Assembly (NCBI GenBank): GCA_005778045.1
Contig: SXKQ01000089.1
Location: forward strand, 1-40,747
DNA: 40,747 nt
Source: Planctomycetia bacterium
Lineage (GTDB): Bacteria; Planctomycetota; UBA1135; GCA-002686595
Reading direction: 5' to 3'
Part shown: positions 7,702-15,408 of the stretch, in pieces
Position numbering within the stretch: position 1 is the first letter of the stretch
Layout of the letters: each line of letters begins with the position of its first letter
The notes under the pieces: generated by a model
The model's database searches: none
Told to the model about the DNA's origin: nothing
Seen by the model: only the letters and a program-made list of their open reading frames with translations
Program-made: the position numbers and the translations under genes

Positions 7702-9333
7702 ATGACCCACGGCATCTTCCGCACTCCCCCGCCGATCAACGAGCCCGTGCGTGCCTACGCGCCGAAGAGCGCCGAACGCGTGAGCCTCAAGGCCGAACTC
7801 GCCCGCATGGCTACGGGCGAGCTGGAAATCCCGCTCGTCATCGGCGGCAAGGAGATTCGCACCGGCGATCTTGAGACGATCACGATGCCGCACGACCACG
7901 CCCGAGTGCTCGCGCGCGCCCACCGCGCGAGCCCCGCGCACGTGCAGCAGGCGATCGACGCCGCCTCCGCCGCCAAGCGCGAGTGGGAGCGCATGCCGTG
8001 GGAAGAGCGCGCCGCGATCTTCCTGCGCGTCGGCGAGCTGCTCGCGGGCCCGTGGCGCGACCGCATCAACGCCTCGACCATGCTCGGCCAGTCAAAGACC
8101 GTGCATCAGGCCGAGATCGACGCGGCCTGCGAGACGATCGACTTCATGCGCTTCAACGTGCACTTCATGGAGCGCCTGTACGCGGAGCAGCCGCAGTCGG
8201 CGCCCGGCGTGTGGAACCGCCTTGAGCACCGTCCACTCGACGGCTACGTGTTCGCCATCAGCCCTTTCAACTTCACCTCGATCGCAGCCAACCTCGCCAG
8301 CGCGCCCGCGATGCTCGGCAACACCATCGTGTGGAAGCCCGCGAGCACCTCGATCCTGTCGAACTGGTGGATGATGAAGCTCTACGAAGCCGCGGGCCTG
8401 CCGCCGGGCGTGATCAACTTCGTCCCAGGGCAGGGCGCAACGGTCGGCGCGGCCGGCATCGCCGACAAGCGCCTCGCGGGCGTGCATTTCACGGGCTCGA
8501 CGGGGGTGTTCAACGGCATCTGGAGCACGGTCGGCGCGAATATCGCGAAGTACGGCCAGTATCCGCGCCTCGTCGGCGAGACGGGCGGCAAGGACTTCGT
8601 GTTCGTGCACGCCTCGGCTGAGGTCGACGTCGTGGCGGTCGCGCTCGTGCGCGGCGCCTTTGAGTATCAGGGCCAGAAGTGCTCGGCCGCGAGCCGCGCC
8701 TACGTGCCGCGCTCGCTGTGGCCCAAGCTCAAGGAGCGCATGGGCGAGCTGCTCGCCGCGATGAAGACCGGCGACGTCAGCGACTTCACCAACTTCATGG
8801 GCGCGGTCATCGACAAGCGTTCCTTCGGCAAGCTGAAGAGCGCCATCGACGGTGCGCGCGCCTCGAACGGCGCCAAGGTCGTCTTCGGCGGCAAGTGCGA
8901 CGACTCGCAGGGCTGGTTCATCGAGCCGACTGTGATCGAAGCCACCGATCCGCGCTACGACACGATGTGCACGGAACTCTTCGGGCCCGTACTGACGATT
9001 TATGTCTATGACGACACGAAGTTCGCGGAGACGCTCGAGCTCTGCAACATGACGAGCGAGTACGCGCTCACCGGCGCGATCCTCGCCAACGACCGCGCTG
9101 CCGTGCGTGCGGCCGTCGACGCGCTGCGCTTCTGCGCCGGCAATTTCTACATCAACGACAAACCGACGGGCGCCATCGTCGGCCAGCAGCCCTTCGGCGG
9201 CTCGCGCGCGTCGGGCACCAATGACAAGGCCGGCTCGATCCTGAACCTGCTGCGCTGGGTGACGCCGCGCACGATCAAGGAAACCTTCGTGCCGCCCACC
9301 GACTGGCGTTACCCGTTCCTCGCCGAGAGCTGA
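7702..9333 (+). CDS. pruA: L-glutamate gamma-semialdehyde (delta-1-pyrroline-5-carboxylate) dehydrogenase
   Basis: This 543-residue aldehyde dehydrogenase is of the P5C dehydrogenase (ALDH4-like) type and oxidises glutamate semialdehyde from proline breakdown to glutamate with NAD+. The catalytic cysteine is in GQKCSAASR, the general-base region is VGETGGKDF, and the cofactor loop is FTGSTGVFNGIW. The C-terminal QQPFGGSRASGTNDKAG block is diagnostic for this subfamily, as is the N-terminal IPLVIGGKEIRTGD. It is a stand-alone dehydrogenase without a fused proline dehydrogenase domain, and no proline dehydrogenase gene is visible nearby. ATG 7702 lacks an obvious Shine-Dalgarno sequence. An imperfect terminator hairpin follows at 9356-9388. 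Confidence 0.93.
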   Translation: MTHGIFRTPPPINEPVRAYAPKSAERVSLKAELARMATGELEIPLVIGGKEIRTGDLETITMPHDHARVLARAHRASPAHVQQAIDAASAAKREWERMPWEERAAIFLRVGELLAGPWRDRINASTMLGQSKTVHQAEIDAACETIDFMRFNVHFMERLYAEQPQSAPGVWNRLEHRPLDGYVFAISPFNFTSIAANLASAPAMLGNTIVWKPASTSILSNWWMMKLYEAAGLPPGVINFVPGQGATVGAAGIADKRLAGVHFTGSTGVFNGIWSTVGANIAKYGQYPRLVGETGGKDFVFVHASAEVDVVAVALVRGAFEYQGQKCSAASRAYVPRSLWPKLKERMGELLAAMKTGDVSDFTNFMGAVIDKRSFGKLKSAIDGARASNGAKVVFGGKCDDSQGWFIEPTVIEATDPRYDTMCTELFGPVLTIYVYDDTKFAETLELCNMTSEYALTGAILANDRAAVRAAVDALRFCAGNFYINDKPTGAIVGQQPFGGSRASGTNDKAGSILNLLRWVTPRTIKETFVPPTDWRYPFLAES

Positions 9334-9355
9334 GCACAGCGCCCCCGGCCCGACC

Positions 9356-9388
9356 GAGCCCGCTTGCGCCCTGCGCGGAGGCGGGCTC
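9356..9388 (+). terminator. Possible pruA terminator hairpin
   Basis: Arms GAGCCCGC (9356-9363) and GCGGGCTC (9381-9388) are perfect complements around a 17-nt loop, about 20 bp after the pruA stop. The following sequence (gagcctttcc) is only weakly T-rich, so intrinsic termination would be partial. Confidence 0.4.
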
Positions 9389-9469
9389 GAGCCTTTCCGG
9401 AGGAGCTCGCAGGTCGGATGAGAAAATTGCAATTTCGATTTGCCGAGGTCGCCAAAGCGAGGGTTACTT

Positions 9470-9699
9470 TGCTTGCAGAGATTCTGGATCTGCTCCCCAG
9501 ACCAAGGGGGTGATCGAACCTCGCAAGGCACCCGCAGTGTCTGGGTATGGTCGCTTGGACACGCGGGTGCGCGGCCTCCACGAGGCCAACACGGCCAGCC
9601 GGATTCTCCTCCGAGCTGGCCACCAACTCCGGGGCCCGTGCCGCAAGGGACGGGAGCCCAGGCAAGCCGCGATGTGGGACTCGCGGCTTGCCCTCTTTT
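9470..9699 (+). ncRNA. Candidate structured RNA leader or small RNA upstream of the UPF0261 gene
   Basis: No convincing gene lies in this stretch, but it holds a run of strong hairpins on the plus strand. At 9528-9570, GCACCCGC-A-GTGTC pairs with GACAC-GCGGGTGC. At 9573-9587, GGCCTC pairs with GAGGCC. At 9593-9621 is a GGCCAGC/GCTGGCC stem. At 9635-9654, CCCGT/ACGGG encloses a C-GCAA-G GNRA tetraloop. The run ends in a strong terminator at 9661-9699, only 24 bp before the next start codon. The 5' end near 9470 is a guess; a weak promoter-like pair (TTGCCG, TACTTT) precedes it. No known riboswitch or 6S/SRP consensus was recognised. Confidence 0.4.
9661..9699 (+). terminator. Strong intrinsic terminator or attenuator
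   Basis: A perfect 12-bp stem (GGCAAGCCGCGA at 9661-9672, TCGCGGCTTGCC at 9681-9692) with an 8-nt loop is followed by ctctttt. It points at, and lies just upstream of, the UPF0261 gene, so it either ends a small RNA or attenuates the downstream operon. Confidence 0.85.
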
Positions 9700-9723
9700 G
9701 ATCGGAGCTTCACACTCCAGCGT

Positions 9724-10962
9724 ATGGTCGTTCTGCTCCTTGCGACGCTCGACACCAAGGGCGTCGAGGCTGCGTTCGTGCGAGATCGCTTGCGCGAACT
9801 CGGGGTGGAAGTACACCTGGTCGACTGCGGCACGCTGGCGGCGCCCTCTGTGGCGCCCGACGTGTCGCGCGACCACGTGCTCGCGGCCGCCGGAACCTCG
9901 CTGGACGCGGTTCGGGCGATCGGAGATCGGGCTCACGCCGTGCAAGCGGCAGCCCGCGGCGCGCGCGTTCTCGCCCTCGAGCTGCACCGTCGCGGCGAGC
10001 TCTCGGGCGTAATTGGCCTCGGTGGGTCCGCAGGGACCACCATCGGCACCGAGACCATGCGCTCGCTCCCCATCGGCATCCCGAAGCTGATGGTCTCGAC
10101 GCTGGCGTCGGGCCAAGTGCGCTCCTACGTGGGCGACAAGGACCTCCTGATGCTGAACAGCGTGGTCGACGTGCTCGGCATCAACCGCGTCAGCCGACGC
10201 GTGCTGTCGCAGGCTGCGCACGCGATGGCCGGCATGGTGCGCTTCGCGCGCGATGAGGCGAGCGCGCACGACAAGCCGCTCGTAGCCGCGACGATGTTTG
10301 GCGTCACGACTCCCTGCGTGCAGCGCGCGAAGGACGTGCTCGAGGCTGCGGGCTGCGAGGTGCTCGTGTTCCATGCCACCGGAACCGGCGGCCAAGCCAT
10401 GGAGTCGCTCGTGCGCGACGGACTCGTGCAGGGCGTGCTCGATCTCACCACGACCGAGCTGGCGGACGAGCTCGTCGGCGGCGTGCTCTCCGCGGGGCCC
10501 GAGCGCATGGCGGCGGCCGCGCTCGCCGGCATCCCCACCGTCGCCAGCGTCGGAGCGACCGACATGGTGAACTTCCTCGCACTCAACACGGTTCCCGCGC
10601 AGTTCCGGGCGCGCAAGCTGCACCGCCACAACGACCACGTGACGCTGATGCGCACTACGCCGGACGAGAACCGTCACATCGGCGCGGAGATCGCTCGCAA
10701 GCTCGGCGCGAGCCGCGGACCGGCGAGACTTCTCTTTCCACTGCGCGGCGTGAGCGCGCTCGACCGCGCGGGCGAGGCCTTCGATGACCCGGCGGCGCGC
10801 GCCGCGCTGCTCGATGGCCTGCGCTCCGTCGTCCCCGGGATCGCGATCAACGAGCTCGACTTGCACATCAACGACTCCGAGTTCGCCGAGCGTTGCGCGC
10901 GCGAGCTGCTCGACCTGATGAAGCTCCCCCACGGCCGCACGGCCATGGAGACCTCCCGATGA
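9724..10962 (+). CDS. Tm-1-like ATP-binding / UPF0261 family protein
   Basis: This 412-residue protein matches the UPF0261 (Tm-1-like) family: N-terminal VVLLLATLDTKGVEAAFVR, a glycine-rich ATP-binding segment GVIGLGGSAGTTIGTETM near residue 100, the conserved MVSTLASGQVRSYVGDKD, then the C-terminal half with VFHATGTGGQAMESLV and VASVGATDMVNF. Bacterial members accompany small-molecule catabolic genes, and the plant relative Tm-1 binds a viral replicase; the bacterial reaction is not established. The stop codon overlaps the start of the cupin gene (ATGA), so the two are translationally coupled. The start lies 24 bp after a strong terminator, so expression may depend on anti-termination or a promoter within that gap. 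Confidence 0.88.
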   Translation: MVVLLLATLDTKGVEAAFVRDRLRELGVEVHLVDCGTLAAPSVAPDVSRDHVLAAAGTSLDAVRAIGDRAHAVQAAARGARVLALELHRRGELSGVIGLGGSAGTTIGTETMRSLPIGIPKLMVSTLASGQVRSYVGDKDLLMLNSVVDVLGINRVSRRVLSQAAHAMAGMVRFARDEASAHDKPLVAATMFGVTTPCVQRAKDVLEAAGCEVLVFHATGTGGQAMESLVRDGLVQGVLDLTTTELADELVGGVLSAGPERMAAAALAGIPTVASVGATDMVNFLALNTVPAQFRARKLHRHNDHVTLMRTTPDENRHIGAEIARKLGASRGPARLLFPLRGVSALDRAGEAFDDPAARAALLDGLRSVVPGIAINELDLHINDSEFAERCARELLDLMKLPHGRTAMETSR

Positions 10963-11375
10963 ACTGCGAACACTGCCTGCGCTTCGTGACCTCCGCGGAC
11001 GCGCAGGTCGAGGTCCTGCCTTGGGGCCCCCATGAATGGCTCGCGCGCCCCGGGCTCGTCGACGCGGAGCGGCTGCAACTTGTGCGCGTGACCATGCCCG
11101 GCGGCTGCGCCCATCGGTTCCACCGCCACCCGTGCTTCGAGGAGCTGCTGTACGTGATCTCCGGCCGCATCGAGCAGTGGGTCGGCCGCGAGAAGCGCAT
11201 CCTTGGCCCCGGCGAGCTCGCTCACGTGCCGCGGGACGAGGTGCACGGCTCGTACAACATCTTCACTGAGCCCGCGGTGTTCCTCGCGGTCCTCTCCGCG
11301 AACCGCTTCGAGGGTCCGGCCCTGATCGATGTCTCCGAGGACGAGCCCTGGAAGTCCCTGCGCGAGCGCTCCTGA
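10959..11375 (+). CDS. Single-domain cupin protein
   Basis: This 138-residue protein has a clear cupin barrel. Motif 1 is GGCAHRFHRHPCFEELLYVISG (ligands His-x-His and Glu). Motif 2 is LGPGELAHVPRDEVHG with the later His. A short N-terminal stretch contains C-E-H-C (MNCEHCLRF), a possible extra metal site. Stand-alone cupins of this size bind metal and act as isomerases, dioxygenases or ligand sensors; no substrate can be assigned. The 4-bp ATGA overlap with the UPF0261 gene implies that the pair works on one compound. Confidence 0.82.
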   Translation: MNCEHCLRFVTSADAQVEVLPWGPHEWLARPGLVDAERLQLVRVTMPGGCAHRFHRHPCFEELLYVISGRIEQWVGREKRILGPGELAHVPRDEVHGSYNIFTEPAVFLAVLSANRFEGPALIDVSEDEPWKSLRERS

Positions 11376-11376
11376 C

Positions 11377-12333
11377 TCACAGCCGGCGCAGGATCGCGTA
11401 GTCCTGCCAGCCGTCGGGCGCCTCAAGGATCTCGACCACGCTGAAACGACGCGTCCAGGAGCGCTCGACGTGCTCGCGCGTGAGGAAGCAGGTTCCCAGC
11501 ATGGATGGGTCGGCGGAGCGGACCCAGGCGGCGTTCTCGGGCCAGGCGCTCTCGGGGGACGGCGCTGGGAAGTACAGCACGCCTTCGTCCCGCAAGCGCA
11601 CGAGTTCTCGGCGCAGCTCATCCGCAGTCGGCGCGCTCGAGGGCGAGTCCGCGCTCAGCCAGCGCTGGACCGCGCAGGCACCCAGATAGCAGGCAATCAC
11701 CAACCCACCGGGGCGGAGCAATCCGGCACACTCCTCGACCCAGTCGACAGCCGCCATCGGCTCGAGGTTCTGGAGCACGTTCGGGATCAGCACCGCATCG
11801 AAGCTGTTGGCGCGCAGCGCGCTTGGAGGGCGCTGCGGCATGGTGACGAACTCTGCAAAGCCCAGCTCGCGACGGCACCAGTCCACGGCCTCGCCGTCCC
11901 AGTCCGCTCCCGTGAACATCGTTCCGGCGGAGTAGCGGGAGAAGTAGCGCAACACCCGCCCGGCACCGCAGCCTAGCTCGAGGATCGAAGAGCCCTCGAG
12001 CCGCACGCCACCGCGCTCCAAGGCCGCCAGTTGCCGACGCCAGTCGACCGAGCCACTGCGCACGAAGTCGCGCTCGCTCGCGCCGACGCCCGCGCAGCGC
12101 TCGAGCAGCCAAGCGGGCGGGACGGCGAACCAAGCCGCCCGGAGCTCCGCGTACTCATCGAGACCGTGCCACGCGAGCCAGATCCAGTACTCCGGGTTGA
12201 GCGACGTCACGTACGTCGTCCTCAGGTCCGGGCGTTCCGACCAGACGCGCGACGCGACACGCTGGATCGCATCGACGCGCGCGTCGATCGCCTGCGGAAA
12301 CTCCGGAAAGGCGCAAACTCCATCGACATCCAT
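11377..12333 (-). CDS. SAM-dependent class I methyltransferase, copy 1 of tandem family
   Basis: This 318-residue protein starts at ATG 12333 and has SAM motif I ILELGCGAGRVLRYFSRY near residue 140, an acidic strand FTGADWDGEAVDW, and motif IV-like FDAVLIPNVLQNL. The N-terminal segment ERPDLR...NPEYWIWLAWH and the C-terminal WQDYAILRR ending are shared with the two neighbouring copies, defining a local family. The C-terminal half contains FLTREHVERSW. The acceptor substrate is unknown; such families often modify glycans or lipids. A G10 run lies about 100 bp upstream of the start, a position where slippage might alter transcription. It converges with the cupin gene, separated by 1 bp. Confidence 0.82.
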   Translation of the reverse strand: MDVDGVCAFPEFPQAIDARVDAIQRVASRVWSERPDLRTTYVTSLNPEYWIWLAWHGLDEYAELRAAWFAVPPAWLLERCAGVGASERDFVRSGSVDWRRQLAALERGGVRLEGSSILELGCGAGRVLRYFSRYSAGTMFTGADWDGEAVDWCRRELGFAEFVTMPQRPPSALRANSFDAVLIPNVLQNLEPMAAVDWVEECAGLLRPGGLVIACYLGACAVQRWLSADSPSSAPTADELRRELVRLRDEGVLYFPAPSPESAWPENAAWVRSADPSMLGTCFLTREHVERSWTRRFSVVEILEAPDGWQDYAILRRL

Positions 12334-12434
12334 GCACAAGCTCCCGCAAGCGCGGCGCCGGCGCAGGCCAGAGTCGCGGGACCCGAGTTTCGATTCGAGC
12401 GAATCGTTCGCAACAGCGAGATGCACGCAGCCCC

Positions 12435-12444
12435 GGGGGGGGGG
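12435..12444. repeat. G10 mononucleotide tract
   Basis: Ten consecutive G residues lie in the gap upstream of methyltransferase copy 1, preceded by CCCC. Tracts of this length can slip during replication and alter promoter spacing. Confidence 0.8.
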
Positions 12445-12547
12445 CGGGCAGCAAGCACTCTTGGCGGTGCAAACGCCGTGCGGAGTCTACGCCACCGTCC
12501 GTTGGTTAGCAATCGAATTGGAACTCCATCAGCGGCTCTTCCCGCAC

Positions 12548-13506
12548 TCAGCGCCTCCGCAGAATCGCGTAGTCCTGCCAGCCATTTGGAGCCTCGACGA
12601 TCTGGAGCAACTCGAAGGAGCGCGCCGAGCTCGCTCGATGAACTCGCGCGTGAGAAAGGTCACGCCGAGTTGGCTGGCGTCCTCGTGGAGGGCCCACACG
12701 GCATTCTCCGGATGCGTGGTTACGCGGGGTGGATCCGCCAATAACAGGCTGCTTTTCTCGCGCAGCTTGGAAAGTTCCTCCGTCGGCTCCTCGGGGCTGG
12801 GCGCGCCGTCGGGAGCTTCGCTTCCCGTCCAGCGCCCGATGTGACACGCGCCCCGAGGAAGGACGCCAGCAAGGCTACGCCGCCGCGCAGGAGCCGCACG
12901 GCCTCTTCGACCCACGCGAGCCGCGCCGCGGGCACCAATCGCTCGAACAATTCGGGCACGATCATGGGGTCGAAGGCGCCCGCTCGCAGTCCAATCGGCC
13001 ACGCAGCCTGCATGTGGAGCAAGCGCGCAAAGTTCAGTTGCTCTCGACACTACGCCGCCGACTCGGAGTCGATCTCGAGGCTCGTGAACCTACCGGTCGC
13101 GACGCAGCGTCCTAAGCAGCGCAGCACCCCACCGCAGGCTGCGCGCCCGGTTCGATCAGGTAGGCGCGCTCGGCATCGATCCCACACTCCTCGAGCACCT
13201 GCAGGCAGCGGCGCCAGTCGAGGACTCCGCTGCGCTGGTACGAGCATATCGCGACGTCCGAACCCGAACCCCGCTCGAGCAAGTGCTGCGACGGGGATGC
13301 GAAGCATACAGCCCACAGATTCGCGTCCTCGTCGACACCATGCCACGCGAGCCAGATCCTGTACTACGGATTGTGTTGGCGCGACAGCTTTACCTCAGGT
13401 CTGGGCGCGACTCCCAACGGTGCCTCGCGGCGGAGGATATCTCCGCGATGCGGGCATCCGAGCATGCAGGCAGCCGGCAACCGGGATCGAGTCTCCCAGA
13501 ATCCAT
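12548..13506 (-). pseudogene. Degenerate methyltransferase, copy 2 of tandem family
   Basis: This is a broken copy of the flanking methyltransferases. From ATG 13506 the first 38 residues align without gaps to copy 1 and end ESRPDLR before a TGA. The frame then changes and NP-stop-YRIWLAWHGVDE follows, where the intact copies have NPEY; there is a TAG in place of a Glu codon. Further on, SGVLDWRRCLQVLEE, CGGVLRCLGRCVATGRFTS and HPENAVWALHED plus FLTREFIERAR are each recognisable in different frames, and the end NGWQDYAILRRR is intact. Several frameshifts and at least two stops show real decay, not a single sequencing error. It occupies the 1.2 kb between copies 1 and 3. Confidence 0.88.
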
Positions 13507-13516
13507 GCCATTCACG

Positions 13517-14479
13517 CTAGCGCCTGCGAAGGACGACGTAGTCTTGCCAGTCGTCGGGCGCCGGGTAGTGGGCCACGAGCGCGAAGTGGAGCAACCACTC
13601 ACGCTCGACGAACTCGCGCGTCAGAAACACGTTGCCGTACGACGCGCGATCCATGCGCCTCCAGTGCTCGACATTTTCCGCGTTGGGCGTCTCCATCGCT
13701 CCGAACGGGAAGAACAGCACTCCCTCCGACCGCAGGCGCGGCAGCGCCGCACGCAGGTCGTCTGGCCGGGGCGCCTGCGAGGGCGTCTCGCCGCGCAACC
13801 AGCGCTGCGTGGCGCGCTCGCCGTGGTAGGTAATCACGGCGAGGCCGCCAGGACGCAGGAGACGGGCAAACTCGGCGAGCCACGCGCGCTGAGATTCGGC
13901 CGGAATGTGCGAGAAGACCGAGAAGGTGTAGAGAGCGTCGAATCCACCGTGAGGCAAGGCGGTCGGAGGCAGGACGGGAATGGGCTCGAACTCCGCGAAA
14001 TCGAGGTTCGCGCGGCACCACTCGATCGGCGTCGGGTCAATGTCGACGCCCACGAAGCGACAGCTCGACGCATAGCGCGCACAGTGACGCAGGAGGCGGC
14101 CGCAGCCGCACCCGAAGTCGAGGACCGACGCGCCTTCGAAGCGAAAGCCCGCGGCCTGCAGCACGTGAACCATGCGCCGCCAGTCGACGATCCCTCCTTC
14201 GCGAAACACCGCATGATCGGTCGACATGCCGCCGACACGCTCGACGAGATGGAGCGGCGGCCAAGCAAAATCCAGCGCGGCCCGAGCGGGGTACTCGCTG
14301 CCGACATGCCAGGCGATCCACGCCCAGTACTCGGGATTCCGAATCGATCCATAGAGGTCCCGCAAGTCCTCGCGCTCGGCCCAAATGGCCTCTGCGGCAC
14401 GGAACAACTCGTGGATGCGCGGGTGAGCCACCTCGGGTAGATGCGAAACGGAAAAGCGCTCAGGATCGTGAGAGGACAT
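13517..14479 (-). CDS. SAM-dependent class I methyltransferase, copy 3 of tandem family
   Basis: This 320-residue protein starts at ATG 14479. Motif I is SVLDFGCGCGRLLRHCARY, followed by FVGVDIDPTPIEW and the motif IV-like LYTFSVFSHIP. A post-motif loop follows at LLRPGGLAVITYHG. The N-terminal LRDLYGSIRNPEYWAWIAWH and the C-terminal DDWQDYVVLRRR match copy 1, so the two are diverged paralogues. It is probably the first gene of a minus-strand series of copy 3, degraded copy 2 and copy 1; only 10 bp separate its stop from the start of the degraded copy. Substrate unknown. Confidence 0.85.
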   Translation of the reverse strand: MSSHDPERFSVSHLPEVAHPRIHELFRAAEAIWAEREDLRDLYGSIRNPEYWAWIAWHVGSEYPARAALDFAWPPLHLVERVGGMSTDHAVFREGGIVDWRRMVHVLQAAGFRFEGASVLDFGCGCGRLLRHCARYASSCRFVGVDIDPTPIEWCRANLDFAEFEPIPVLPPTALPHGGFDALYTFSVFSHIPAESQRAWLAEFARLLRPGGLAVITYHGERATQRWLRGETPSQAPRPDDLRAALPRLRSEGVLFFPFGAMETPNAENVEHWRRMDRASYGNVFLTREFVEREWLLHFALVAHYPAPDDWQDYVVLRRR

Positions 14480-14718
14480 GATGAATGGGCGAGCCTTCGC
14501 TGTAACGCGTGTTCTGTTGTGAAGCGGCGTGGCGCACTCTGCAGGACATGGCCGCCATAGGCCGCGCACGAATCCCGAAACCCGTCTCCACGCGGGATCT
14601 TGAAGTCGCTCTCTCCCAATTGCAATAGCGAGAGGCGGGCGTTCCATAATCGGGTCCGGGGAAACAACGCCGAGACAGTCGCGTGCGAAGATTTGCGTCG
14701 AGGCGCGAGAACGTGGCC
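14480..14718. other. Non-coding gap
   Basis: This 239-bp gap lies between methyltransferase copy 3 and the frameshifted lipoprotein, both on the minus strand. I see no gene, repeat or clear promoter in it. Confidence 0.6.
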
Positions 14719-15230
14719 TCATCCCCCCCCCACGCCGTCGAGGGCCGTGTGGCCGACGAGCCAATCGGCAAGCGGAAACTCGTAGGTCAGTCCGGCGACG
14801 CGCCCGACGAAGTCAAGCTCCTCGGAGATCGTGTCCATGTCACCGGTCGGGTCGAGCAGGCCCACCCACCCCACCGATGCCGGTCGCGACCTCGAGAAGT
14901 CCGCCGGCCCGGCCGGGAGGAGCGCATCGACCACGAACTCCACCAGAAGCAGCTCGAAGTCGGCGTCCCATTCGGTCGCTCGGGCGAGCTGCTCGCCCCC
15001 GCTCGACGGGAACTCCCCGCCCCGAGCGATCCGGAGTCGCTGCCCTTCGCGTCCGCCGCACTCGCGGCGACGAACATGCCCGCGTCGCCCTCCTCGGCGA
15101 AGGCGTGTCGCACCTCGAAGTTCGGCAGCACGGCCGTGTCCGCCAGACCGAGGCTCTTGCAGCCCGGGACGGTGGAACACCCCACGACCGACAGCGCACA
15201 GGCCCCGACGATCCAGAGGGCCACGCGCAT
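14719..15230 (-). pseudogene. Frameshifted lipoprotein
   Basis: From ATG 15230, preceded by a strong ribosome site (GGGAGGTG), the product begins MRVALWIVGACALSVVGC, a good lipoprotein signal. Protein-like sequence then runs through VLPNFEVRHAFAEEGDAGMF. Near 14996-15000 (five C on the plus strand, five G in the gene) plausible coding sequence switches to another frame, which reads EWDADFELLLVEFVVDALLP, then GWVGLLDPTGDMDTI and LTYEFPLADWL, ending at TGA 14719. Adding one G to the run would join the halves. The last codons contain a G9 run (plus-strand C9 at 14723-14731). The unbroken protein would be about 170 residues, function unknown. Confidence 0.6.
14723..14731. repeat. C9 mononucleotide tract
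   Basis: Nine consecutive C residues on the plus strand form the last codons of the frameshifted lipoprotein gene. They lie where slippage would change its C-terminus. Confidence 0.75.
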
Positions 15231-15408
15231 TGAGCACCTCCCGGCTCCATCCTCGGCTGGGGAAGGGACTTTCCCGCACGCCGAGGCAAGAAGGTCCGGG
15301 ACCACTCCCATGCCGTGCTAATCTGCAGGGGTAATCCACGCCCTCACCGAAGGCTCGCCCTTGGAAACCGCACTCCCCCGGCGCTCTGGGATCCAGCTGG
15401 ATCCCGAC

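Noticed and set aside
9475..9525. tmRNA-like features (GATTCTGGAT and a T-loop-like GATCGAACC).
   Set aside because: The order and spacing are wrong and there is no tag reading frame, acceptor stem or CCA, so the match is likely chance.
8092..10932. A long minus-strand open frame over pruA and the UPF0261 gene (about 946 codons).
   Set aside because: It is a GC-rich shadow: Ala/Arg/His-rich with no domain, antisense to two clearly recognisable genes and running through a strong terminator.
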